Below are positions 47,801-52,297 of a stretch of DNA of 64,000 nucleotides, one piece after another. The stretch comes from Planctomycetota bacterium (lineage in GTDB: Bacteria; Planctomycetota; Planctomycetia; Pirellulales; Pirellulaceae). The notes under the pieces are model-generated. The model ran no database searches. It worked only from the letters and a program-made list of their open reading frames with translations, and was not told where the DNA came from. The translations under genes were made by a program, and so were the position numbers. The stretch's first letter is position 1. Every line of letters begins with the position of its first letter. The stretch covers positions 1 to 64,000 of the forward strand of contig JAPLNL010000032.1 in assembly GCA_026692905.1 (NCBI GenBank). The letters run 5' to 3'.

Positions 47801-47816
47801 GGGAAGCCTTATCTAG
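32829..47816 (+). CDS. Giant secreted multidomain protein with dockerin (4,995 residues)
   Basis: Very large cell-surface or secreted protein. Residue numbers are from ATG 32829 (a TTG two codons upstream is possible). The N-terminus has a basic leader and LLESLEARHLMA (about 35-46), a LEPR-xLL-like planctomycete export motif. Then a Big-like region (50-350), a matrixin-like fold with a ruined metal site (590-740; FMRGIGVLLGLGSADE), and a pre-peptidase C-terminal (PPC) domain (760-885). Next are parallel beta-helix segments (from about 915, GTLARPYNTIAAA) and a von Willebrand A domain (about 1715-1880, MIDAS DESAS). PPC domains follow near 2015-2210, 2235-2375 and 3315-3420, with more beta-helix (about 3765-4090). 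The end has a GEVED domain (about 4655-4815) and a dockerin-type pair of calcium loops (4828-4892: DVNGDGGVSPLDVLQLVNYI and DVNGNGFADPLDVITVINYI). Ligands and role unknown; adhesion or cell-envelope interaction is likely. Confidence 0.93.
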   Translation: MTTVGFGSGSFSNNIPRKDRGRKRKQLSVRQSLLESLEARHLMAAGPQLIGVQPNEGSLIALGSTGANATVLNVSPREITLRFDDTSAIDASTFSGIQIKRAGADAILESAYVSTDLGTNGQVVLDFSASLPGQQGNGLELRFTQSARTSSITGKPASWPILSVAGSRINIDLNTLAGNKTTASDLIQAMNADSQVSAKVLVKRLRGVESTIIADTVTSGRIFTLQGADSARVSSNLNSGSNTLQVEFISTRPGTSGANSKVEFISRDFGGQLPPIVTVTGQTVRVEVNSNSRFLTTVQEVVDAINNSSEASLVLQARLISGSTSARVGGNFTSLTTLTLVSGDDVAITPAYIGFGDNDREIVVRFAETLPDDFYLIDILGSGPFALRNTSGLPFNGGVNKSVRFDLDLGTTIQAVVPQPVIRSASGVLTQLRNQIYVYFNDDDLNTVEAVKPDFYQLVYTGNTLSGLDDISIKPSSVSYDASLNRVALTFNRNIDAFVNPSTNELLPIAAMRLRIGNSESPTGSQATVINPVADPGSRFASATDLGSAWLAGAGAKAAIVNSDIRNTTSYPLDYPGANDEQGNRDNRYQHHVTRVDTDGIAVISYNFSAQLGTANQSVQLNTITDAQKVMVRQVMSLYERYLGVRFTESDNLGFTIAVGDMQAINSLTSLTTVEANSPGGLTYAAGPLLSNPTQSAVIIDGQDFNTADDNLFGTELFRSFMRGIGVLLGLGSADEMPQATVQNNSPITDPNVEQVFPGNADILHGQFVLRPEGKDIDLYKFSIPAQGGRLQLQVAAERQSDSSLLDASLRLYRNDGTATKPVWTEIAANEDYFSADPRINLDFVRGGDYVIGVSAKGNTSYDPNVEDSGLGGKSEGKYQLRIDYKPPAASSLVDVNGAPTAIDGDGNGRPGGVFNYWFVPTRPDRAIVVPGTPDTSAYTVWVDKVAAAGGNGTLARPYNTIAAALLDAGNVTRADATGTRAVTVRILGNTASRAYEVGFNRFGIALADGATFDAPKNVTVMIDAGAIIKMGRARISAGSSTVSVDRSGGTLQLLGIPDTRVIVTSINDTVGIGVNPDRTPPAPAPGDWGGIDFRNRIDGSDETRVDKERNGLFLNAVVHSDIRYGGGQVVVDGVSQIITPINLIDSRPAVYNNLITRSADAALSATPNSFKEDDFLDPRSQANGFFIPDYDRVGPDIHGNKVINNTLNGLFVKTKTGVADTLETLTVSARFDDIDIPYVIGENLVVAGTPGGGVIDTASPPTTVVTLNPLAVGSLAAGTYNYRLVYVDAAGNESLASIPTSSLTVAANSSISLANLPPIGGGLPYVARRLYRSDSTGAGTYRFVSQLNAVANTFVDNGSVTGGALVPLNIKVRSRLNGGLVIDAGSILKFRGSRIELRDGGSLIAEGTSSLPIVMTSLNDNRYGFGGTFDTANTRGTRSPVAGDWGGIFVGQGSAASLDYDRLSYAGGTTRIEGGFASFNAIEVHQADFRMSNSRLESSASGIETSSSSRVGRGTNTAAGIFVRGSQPILVNNRIIDNAGPAISIDVNSLNSDLINDHGRVTGEIGLTEDFVENQGPLITGNRLSRNSINGLFVRGQTLTTQSVWDDTDIVHVLQNEVISSNTYTLGGVKLLSKNSQSLVVKLLGDSAGFTATGVPLDINDRIGGSVSLVGTPSAPVILTSISDCSVGAGFTLDGQAQIDTINSCSSQSTIGADVVVIMDESASMFFAQQFSVQLIADLEAGFQSAGIGKSAGNRYGLVGYANANDIPRTIPVGANGELFGTSTEYGIASNANLVVDGAIEDGWAAIDFTLKNYTFRQNAAKYAILVTNEDRDEISTQSKQDLIDRLNAQGVILNGIYEAAVEDATGAQPFLALDNQTRVYKADGSGGFNTELGGRVAVPSPYPFSQGTTEPDYIDITFATNGIFGDIEQIQVGGTTTQSFSNTLVTTFIGQAGAGIGQPGDWKGVEAQTYSNDRNVASTTERESARASAPSSNETPSTSQYLGQLAKLATSGDENARLGFEIQATLNKPSDVDVYSFTANGGTEVWFDIDRTTLGLDSVVELISADGTILALSDDSYLEETQSSTHPLYSALSGNSVNPLRKGSLIQVPRTSLGEARDDYGTNPKDAGMRVLLPGQANQATLYHVRVRSSNQNPGQAAGTPALSNPSSVGKGLSRGSYQLQIRLGETQEFPGTSVSYADIRYAANGITLSGVPRHSPLVGETAEVQITNNDVFANAQELGNIVQSDRQTISVAGTLSSGTDVDWFAFSINYQSLISPLAKYLSTVFDVDYADGIGRADMSMYLFDSTGRLVQFGENSNILDDRATAARGADNTDLGRGSAGSLDPFIGSVELPAGRYFLALTNRTQVPSVIANRLNRTGTQNDSGVRIQPINSGRFIVEDRVGNDRLGAAAQAPITPTFLPQSSRVEYTLGDLPMYVTRDRGLQNEVYIANSFTGVASNFVGTNSEDIRDIAMRPNGDIRAFRSLEQGGGDANAAYINVDSGTGATTVVGNLGIITNRLVTSSANPPTIDLAVENAGLDVEALTFTEFQGGETGFLIANRKGGIGTQYTNNVLYRFDPNTGRGISAPALDNAFNIITGGTPNPPDIILGAGTNITERGFIQTASPAGTTSTTLAVTEATQVRSSTRSLVRDGDSVTIRVLPNTIVNFEFNSGPELLLNFDPTAIPSRQLNNGDRFVIDGINYQIETGSVSTVPPGFRTVFYSASMTNEQFVESLRQAVPSTIQIGFDGTRVNFGRATTGSFGTLVARGVAFDVGSTGNVASGRIPVDFYAEDTAETIAVRLAQVITGAGFAGLSAATNGNLVQLVGADFLSATGSSTAVGVAPGGNVTGIAGIGSALFAVSDQGGLYRVSAAALAGNTPGAIGSYVAGSYQLRGIQFNALTAGPRNLEGGRYANLLFGTDVNGRTYAFNTNGELQNVFSNGQSSVATGISGANGIAFSNLDFNLWHQTTRRGTDAGHGINTPNDLSDTSNTGDTSWYFGFEDPSNQITGNLHSNASFDTTTNPLTFPRAGNQPVQNTYNFPGGALGVLESKSFSLAGMTAQDLPTLYFNYFLATDDGASSLTTLATDSFRVYGSDDAGVWHVLTTNNRDPLEVTTEKTTNNAINSTSAPGQAWRQARVDLGVLAGSKDVRLRFEFNTAGSMGFGTQRGGGLEMRVVSGAELRDGQTFTVGGRQFEIEMGYTLVVPSGTNVSNGDTFNVLGLDFVFWNGIGTSPSGNVIRFNASDAPDVLAQSIFAVISNAAYPKASQSANLADPAGGSDVLSRALSIGVTGGAVRVTAIGAIGDNPNLVSAADRDIDLFRLNLDAGTQIVLTASSTTVPGSQLDPYLRLFDESGTEIAANNDFGGVRDSRISFTIPKTGRYFAGVSGSANSRYNPNVVNSGSNGGSQGQYELSVDVTPRLNFSVVGNRIQVDGASSITLPANSPLTLEGKSGLNDATNVPVYILQNMSASQVAQRVAQVFEATLAGGADAYATYKQRGSYIDLTGLTVGAAGPFTVSTPRVEDSFSEFGTGGLPLANKALNNAFEGVYLDDFIIGLAERGETVTGARVDTSFVSVPSAGSGILVGPYQLEIRGGQEYGQPLLPNSPNVSQANRVPEIQLVSSFAPNQQQSRSQTIKFNGSFQIADGQTIFLNDGINSVTLEFDDLSLLPNSPARGVQPGNLVVPYNSALNESGNVIASRIRDIINGRTVQSLLTISAISSDGSLTGQNTNEISLVGTITVKLPSSVGVAQSLLLDGDRNTQREQGQVVIENSQVSNSAGFGITLQADPRDAVSNAPNPGSVRNTITLNNQRLIPGAVVVNNELTANVAGGINIVGDTATGNVPAASVPFARIVNNTILGGTVTTPAAPPAATFGDDFYGAGSISFADSVRSYNSRAGGGPVPLVGLQTPNEALNAPNYSGIGEPIAGQGVVSLGRGGVLVVQFTNNILTGSDDPRPDLAVYEVGNAEQVRVEVSPDNVNYTSVGTASFLNRYIDLDAFGFNSLSQLFYVRLTDVANDGSISGDSVGADIDAVGAISSRPAQLFAPGGTGIRVGANASPTIINNIVVNNTTGIFVDPTSTSTVLGATLYQGNSANSAGSGSLGQFPITVATGVPLFTNPGNRNLYPVPNSPAIDSTIDTLVDRSALLSVKQPLGLAASPIIAPTTDINGLLRVDDPSVETPPGLGEGIFKDRGAADRADFVGPSAVALNPFDNDALGSDSNPAVGIVELTNKTLSYFDIQLVDSSQVGNKSQGTGIDPLTVTRNSVLLYQNGQILVESLDYRFGYNPTNNIVRLTPLAGIWDSESVYQVRFINTNESAIDLVTPKSIVDGTKYTILDSTNTNTTFELETGIRLRVPSSTDGFTTTAVDGTIFRVDDGFQQVTFEFDSNATTQTGTIPILFDSQDQPALLAEKVATAIQSAGLQLSVKAIGGSDLQILGSRLIKVLPVDSKIVVSGQTGTTPAYGFQIPTSSGLPVGFADGQRFSIQRGNTTFVFEFDDNGTVATNNIPVPLSGTTDGLAASIVSAINKANLSLTASFSSGGLISVGAQSDLRLQATNTVLQVVGVAGRPATIPVVIDLTQVLTSSQAAELLFNKIAASNLPGVQLTQLASTILIEGARGVAGLGAFPVNGVRDLAGNAMKATENDGKTLLTIFLGEGLDYGDAADPIYATKRASNGPTHIVVAGFSLGPTATADADARVIDLDTDDGVTVLPLTAAFGGSIVVNVQGVTTSRPAFINAWLDANGNGIFESTEKVPVSGRIGNGDNSIAIPRTIIPGSSVTSAPVVLRVRMSSQEVLGPTGAASDGEVEDYYVNINSNPYNNPSNRLDVNGDGGVSPLDVLQLVNYINANGSGLLPFPAQNTPPYLDVNGNGFADPLDVITVINYINAQTPGGGVGGEGESSVSDRWVSASSYAAPAVMTKSSSDTRAPAQVEASKAIRSLDSYLASVSSDIGPALAVDQLDWSSILPAEDSTAEEKDSGLALNVAIDDILGSLI

Positions 47817-47844
47817 AACTTTCCGTTCGTCTGTAAAAGACAGT

Positions 47845-47875
47845 GCGGCCGCGTTTGCAAAAACGTGGCCGCTTT
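47845..47875 (+). terminator. Probable terminator of the giant gene
   Basis: GCGGCCGCGTT pairs with AACGTGGCCGC (47845-47855 with 47862-47872; 11 pairs, one G-U) around a six-base loop, and TTT follows. It lies 29 nt after the stop. The T-run is short, so termination efficiency is uncertain. Confidence 0.65.
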
Positions 47876-47901
47876 GCATTCCAAAAGAGCACACTAGCCG
47901 T

Positions 47902-48810
47902 TCAATGAAGGTTGGGTAGATTCAGCATCTTCGCAAACGCTTGCAGTGCCGTTTGCCAAGCAGGCCTAGTTTGCAAATAGGTCTCCCACCAATCCATCAT
48001 CACTGGAACGATCTCGGAATGAACCTCTCGATCCTTCGGGATGGGGATGTGCCAATGTTCGATAGCAAGTTCGACCATAGCTTCATCGCACCGCCCCAAT
48101 TCCATTACTTCTGCCGCTGCCAAAATCGGCGGCAACATCGCTAGCGGAGCAATGTGAGCGAGCAGTTTCGTACCGATGGAATCGCTATGAACAGGTAAGT
48201 CGAGCTGGAGTTGGGACAATAGCCAAGCCAATCGCACAACTTCGGGCAGTTCGACCAAGGGGTTGGTCAACACCGCTTCGAGACGAACCATATTTTGGTC
48301 GATGTGAGCATATCCAGCCCCACCGAGTATCGGCTGTAACAGCACGACGCGAGCTTCGGGAACCAGAAGGTCTTTTTGTGTCAATCGCCCCAAATGGGCG
48401 AGCAAGCCAGGCCCAAAGCCTAACCAGTGTTCTTGGATAGGCCTCGCTCTCAGCGGCAACTGCTCCTGAAATTTAGGAAAAAGTTGATTGTAAGCCGCTT
48501 CGATATCTGAAATAAAACCGGACAATTGGAATGCAGCCGACTTGTTGTCGATTTGAACGGCAGCTTTTCGCACGACCGCGTGCGCCAACTCCATATTCGA
48601 AGCGATCAACGCGGAATGGCCTATTAAAAGAGACCAAATGCGGGCGGTATCAAATGGGGCCGCGGTTTCAATCCATTCCCCTAAGTTCAGGGCGTATTTG
48701 CCTATGGATTCAGCGACGCGCACGTCCGCCAACTTGTCTCCATAGATGCAAATAGATTGCGAAGCATGCAGAGCGCTGGCCGAAGCGTTTGGAGTCCAGG
48801 TCAGTTGCAT
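47902..48810 (-). CDS. Hypothetical protein cotranscribed with aroH
   Basis: 302 residues, function not recognised. Mostly alpha-helical and Leu/Ala-rich (LLIGHSALIASNMELAHAVVRKAA, RLAWLLSQLQLDLPV), with no signal peptide or membrane helix, so probably cytoplasmic. It overlaps the aroH stop by one base (TAATG), indicating coupled translation. The middle segment RARPIQEHWLGFGPGLLAHLGRL is the most distinctive part. Likely a planctomycete-restricted family; link to chorismate metabolism is positional only. Confidence 0.7.
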   Translation of the reverse strand: MQLTWTPNASASALHASQSICIYGDKLADVRVAESIGKYALNLGEWIETAAPFDTARIWSLLIGHSALIASNMELAHAVVRKAAVQIDNKSAAFQLSGFISDIEAAYNQLFPKFQEQLPLRARPIQEHWLGFGPGLLAHLGRLTQKDLLVPEARVVLLQPILGGAGYAHIDQNMVRLEAVLTNPLVELPEVVRLAWLLSQLQLDLPVHSDSIGTKLLAHIAPLAMLPPILAAAEVMELGRCDEAMVELAIEHWHIPIPKDREVHSEIVPVMMDWWETYLQTRPAWQTALQAFAKMLNLPNLH

Positions 48811-49265
48811 TATTCAGCAGGCTTGCTTGAGTCTCGCGACATGACCTGCTCGCTGATCCATTGCTCGAGCTCTTTCCAGTCCACAGGGGGCAACTTGCTC
48901 AAGTCCGGTCGGAGAGCGACCGCATCATGAATATAAACGTGGTGGATTTCTTTTTGCGTTTTTGTAGTGTTCCAATGGAGCAAAATGCGAACGCAAGAAC
49001 TCAACGAACCTTGGACCTCCACCTCGTATCCACAGAGCAAGGGCACGTCCAGCCACCCAAACTGCCGCGCCGCCAAAGCTGGGAATTCTGCGTCCAAGTC
49101 CCGGGTGACCGTAAAGACAGCGCTGGCCACGTCGGTAGAATCTATCCCGTTGCGGCGGATAATTAGTGCCAAAAGCTGACGAGTGGCCTTGAGAATCGCA
49201 TCACGCGTGTTAGCTTCGACGGTGGTTGCACCACGAACCCCACGGCACACCGTGTTTTCCGACAT
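48810..49265 (-). CDS. aroH: Chorismate mutase, AroH type
   Basis: 151-residue monofunctional mutase converting chorismate to prephenate for Phe/Tyr synthesis. [18 protein letters not shown] at the N-terminus, [17 protein letters not shown] and [19 protein letters not shown], then [11 protein letters not shown] and [14 protein letters not shown] match the trimeric AroH fold (B. subtilis type, about 127 residues); the extra C-terminal 20 residues are charged. It is divergent from the NtrC-like regulator and overlaps the next minus-strand gene by one base. Confidence 0.93.
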   Translation of the reverse strand: MSENTVCRGVRGATTVEANTRDAILKATRQLLALIIRRNGIDSTDVASAVFTVTRDLDAEFPALAARQFGWLDVPLLCGYEVEVQGSLSSCVRILLHWNTTKTQKEIHHVYIHDAVALRPDLSKLPPVDWKELEQWISEQVMSRDSSKPAE

Positions 49266-49424
49266 CCATTAGTCCTTTTCAAAACTGAGCAATTACCGAA
49301 AATTCAACCATTTACGGACGGCTCAACACGGTACCTGTTTTCCTAACAGCCGCAATACCTTGAGCCATTTTTCTCCGCCTTTGCAAACAAACCAAGCACA
49401 AACCACCCCCGAATTCCCGTACTT

Positions 49425-50909
49425 ATGCAAGCTGACGAATCACTCGGTAACAACCCAATCTCGCTCGACTCGACTGTCCCGCCGGAGCTCGATCCCAAGC
49501 TGTTTTCGATTCTAATCGTCGATAACGACCCGGCTCACGCACGGGCCATGACCGAGAGCCTGGAGCGAACAGGCTATCGATGCACCGTCGCGACCAGCGG
49601 GCCGGAGGGGAAGCGGATGCTCGAACAAAATACCTACGACGTCGTCATTACCGATTTGATGATGAACGATTTCGACGGAATGCAAGTTTTAGCCTTGGCC
49701 CGCCAACTTTTGCCGGATTGCCAAGTGGTCATGGTCACTGGCCACGCCACAGTGACCAAAGCCGTCGAAGCCATGCAGCTCGGTGCTTTTAACTTCCTCG
49801 AAAAACCGATCACCCCAAACCGGCTCCGAGCAATTGCTGCCAAAGCGGTTGAATCGGTCCAGCTCAAACAGACCAATATCGAATTGCGTCGCCGACTCGA
49901 TGAAAAGTTTGGCTTCGAAGGGATCGTTTACGCGGGCCCGCAAGTGCAATCGCTCATCGACCGGCTCAAGCGCATTGCGCCCACCGACGCAACCGTCTTG
50001 ATCACCGGCGAAAGCGGGACTGGCAAAGAGTTGATCGCACGAGCCATCCACCAGAACAGCCCACGCAAAAACAAACGCTTGGTAGCACTCAATGTTCGCG
50101 CGGTTTCTGAAAACTTGGTCGAGAGCGAAATGTTTGGCCACGTCCGCGGTGCCTACACCGACGCTGTGACCGATCGCGAAGGTGCGTTTCAATACGCTGA
50201 TGGCGGCACTCTGTTCTTGGATGAAGTTGGCGATATGCCGATGAGCACTCAAATCAAATTGCTCCGTGTTCTTGAAGAACACCAAATCACGCGCGTCGGC
50301 GACAACAAACCGATCAAAGTCAACGTGCGATTAATCTCGGCTACCAATCGACCGTTGGAGAACATGATCGAGGCAGGCGAGTTCCGAAACGACCTTTACT
50401 ATCGCTTAAAGGTGGTGACGGTTCATTTGCCGGCATTGCGTGAACGCCGCGATGATATCATCCCGCTGATGGACCATTTTCGAAAGACTTTCATCAAACG
50501 GCATAGCCACGGTTCTTGCAATTTTTCGCCCGCAGTCACTCGGAAGTTTTACGCGTACGATTGGCCGGGCAATATTCGCCAGCTTCGAAATTTCGTCGAG
50601 ACCATGGTCGTGCTCGATACCGATGGGCGTTTGGATCTCGACGATCTGCCACCGGAATTGATTGAACCGGGAATGGACGTATCAAGCGAAGTGCTTGCAG
50701 GTGCGAAGGTCGAGATGGGAATGACCGAATCGACATCGGGGCTTCAACTGCCCGGCGAATTGATCGGCAAGACCATGGATGAAATCGAGCGTTGGGCTAT
50801 CGAGGAGACGCTCAAGCTAACAGCTGGTAACCGAGAAGAAGCAGCCAAGGTTTTGGACATTGGCGCACGAACCCTTTATCGCAAACTCGACAAATACCGT
50901 CAGGATTAA
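49425..50909 (+). CDS. NtrC-like sigma54-type response regulator
   Basis: 494 residues: receiver (about 28-145; phospho-acceptor Asp77 in VVITDLMM, Lys in EKPI), AAA+ domain (about 165-400) with Walker A GESGTGKE (195-202), Walker B GGTLFLDEVGDM, and the arginine-finger region FRNDLYYRL. A Fis-type helix-turn-helix ends the protein (AIEETLKLTAGNREEAAKVL). The sigma54-contact loop normally reading GAFTGA reads GAYTDA (242-247). It likely controls transcription from -24/-12 promoters or has lost that contact. A [2Fe-2S] protein gene follows by 8 nt. No cognate kinase is adjacent. Confidence 0.9.
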   Translation: MQADESLGNNPISLDSTVPPELDPKLFSILIVDNDPAHARAMTESLERTGYRCTVATSGPEGKRMLEQNTYDVVITDLMMNDFDGMQVLALARQLLPDCQVVMVTGHATVTKAVEAMQLGAFNFLEKPITPNRLRAIAAKAVESVQLKQTNIELRRRLDEKFGFEGIVYAGPQVQSLIDRLKRIAPTDATVLITGESGTGKELIARAIHQNSPRKNKRLVALNVRAVSENLVESEMFGHVRGAYTDAVTDREGAFQYADGGTLFLDEVGDMPMSTQIKLLRVLEEHQITRVGDNKPIKVNVRLISATNRPLENMIEAGEFRNDLYYRLKVVTVHLPALRERRDDIIPLMDHFRKTFIKRHSHGSCNFSPAVTRKFYAYDWPGNIRQLRNFVETMVVLDTDGRLDLDDLPPELIEPGMDVSSEVLAGAKVEMGMTESTSGLQLPGELIGKTMDEIERWAIEETLKLTAGNREEAAKVLDIGARTLYRKLDKYRQD

Positions 50910-50917
50910 TCAGCACC

Positions 50918-51196
50918 ATGGAACCGGACGACGAGCTCTGTTTGTGCTTTCACATATCCTGGCGCAAGGTGATTAACTACATTCGCATTCATCGAGTAAA
51001 AAAGCCGAGCATGCTCAATGAATGCGGAGGAGCAGGCACCGGATGTGGTTGGTGCCGCAAACAACTTGAGAAACTTACGGTTCAAGTCAACGAAGTCCCA
51101 CCCGAAGCCAGCGACATCGAAGCGTGGCTCAAGGACCGTTCGCCCAACAAACAAGTCTACGCATCCGGCCGCGAGAAGTACCGAGAATCGCTATAG
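50918..51196 (+). CDS. BFD-like [2Fe-2S] protein
   Basis: 92 residues. Cysteines C8-x-C10 near the start and C43-GW-C46 within ECGGAGTGCGWCRKQLEKL form the BFD-like four-Cys cluster site; an extra C36 is present. BFD-like domains serve as small electron carriers or redox-responsive parts of larger enzymes. A helical stretch (KVINYIRIHRVKKPSMLNE) lies between the two motifs. It begins 8 nt after the NtrC-like gene and is likely cotranscribed, which raises redox or iron input to that regulator as a possibility. No ferritin or nitrite reductase gene is near. Confidence 0.78.
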   Translation: MEPDDELCLCFHISWRKVINYIRIHRVKKPSMLNECGGAGTGCGWCRKQLEKLTVQVNEVPPEASDIEAWLKDRSPNKQVYASGREKYRESL

Positions 51197-51199
51197 TGT

Positions 51200-51275
51200 A
51201 AAGCGATTGTTCTCAATCGCTTGGCGGGCACTTCAGGTCTTTTTTGATTGACTAAAGCGATTGAGGACAATCGTC
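51200..51275. repeat. Two CGATTG hairpins, possible operon terminator
   Basis: AAGCGATTG-TTCT-CAATCGCTT (51201-51222) is a perfect hairpin; a second, CGATTGAGGACAATCG (51258-51273), has the arms of the first in the other sense. A T-run (51239-51245) lies between them. The pair may end the regulator operon or be another paired-repeat element. Confidence 0.6.
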
Positions 51276-51349
51276 CGACTCGGTGTGCAACGTAATCTGG
51301 ATACCCAATGCACGACTGCCAAGTGTTTCTTAAAACCCGGCTTCGTGCA

Positions 51350-51787
51350 TCAAGCACCGATGTCTTCGTTCCAGAGTTCGGGCCTTGCAGCGATAAACGA
51401 TCGCATGAGCTCGATGCACTCCGCATCGTCGAGAATCTCTAATTGCACTCCGCGCGATCGAACATATTGCTCGGGCCCTTGGAATGTTTTGTTTTCGCCG
51501 ATAACGATTCGGGGGATTTTGTAGAGCAAGGCTGTGCCGCTACACATGTCGCACGGAGACAGTGTTGAAAAGAGAATCGAACGCTTGTACTCGGATGCAG
51601 TAAGTCGGCCCGCATTTTCGAGGCAGTCCATCTCGGCATGCAGAATAGCGCTCCCACGCTGGACGCGTCGATTGTGGCCGCGTCCCGCGATCTCTCCGTC
51701 GATGACCAGCACAGAGCCAATGGGTATGCCTCCTTCGTCAAGCCCTTTTCGAGCTTCCTCGATTGCAATTCGCAAGAACAGGTTCAT
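51350..51787 (-). CDS. Cytosine deaminase, yeast FCY1-like
   Basis: 145 residues from ATG 51787 (open frame extends 19 codons upstream). Zinc-dependent deaminase: HAE motif H50-A-E52 and PCDMC with C79 and C82. The spacing from His to the first Cys, the VQRGSAILHAEMDCLENAGRL block, STLSPCDMC and the ending ELWNEDIGA closely match yeast cytosine deaminase (FCY1), so the substrate is probably cytosine (pyrimidine salvage). TadA tRNA deaminases and guanine deaminases have different C-termini. It is on the opposite strand from nrdJ and from the BFD gene. Confidence 0.87.
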   Translation of the reverse strand: MNLFLRIAIEEARKGLDEGGIPIGSVLVIDGEIAGRGHNRRVQRGSAILHAEMDCLENAGRLTASEYKRSILFSTLSPCDMCSGTALLYKIPRIVIGENKTFQGPEQYVRSRGVQLEILDDAECIELMRSFIAARPELWNEDIGA

Positions 51788-51986
51788 CGCAACAACCACA
51801 CAAAAAAGATTTTGGAATTTTTGGTCAGTGACCATACGTGTCACTGGCTCGGTTCATAATTTCTTAACCCTAGCCGCAACCGCGAGTTAGCGACAGCTGG
51901 CAGGGCAAAAAAACGAAAGCCGGTTTTGACGCCATTGTTTCCAAAGCCCTTGTGGGCAAGCCTTTAGGGAGCCTTGAAACGAAAAT

Positions 51987-52014
51987 TTGACACAGCCAGA
52001 GGAATCTATACACT
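51987..52014 (+). promoter_or_regulatory. Putative nrdJ promoter
   Basis: A perfect -35 TTGACA (51987-51992), 16-nt spacer and TACACT (52009-52014), in the 510-bp gap before nrdJ. It would give a leader of about 280 nt. The leader lacks recognisable adenosylcobalamin riboswitch blocks. Confidence 0.45.
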
Positions 52015-52297
52015 GCTCCCAAATGACGCAACATGTTGTGCAGGCAAACCCAAGGTGTACTACCTATAGTGGTTTTCCTTCAAATGTGTCGCTACCGAAG
52101 GTCTTGCCAAACTGACCGGGCAAACCAATCGTTAGTATTGCGTCGGAAGCTTTCCAATTGGGTACGAAACCCCGGTCAAAAACGGATTTTTCTAAGTCTA
52201 GTAGCATGGCAGCTCGATTGGCATCGTGGTTCCCATTGCTGCTTTTAATTCAAACTTGGTCTTACGGCAATACTTTTCGAGGGAGTCGAACGAACGC

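Noticed and set aside
51997-52297. An adenosylcobalamin riboswitch before nrdJ
   Set aside because: The conserved blocks of the B12 riboswitch were not found in the leader, although the enzyme uses that cofactor.
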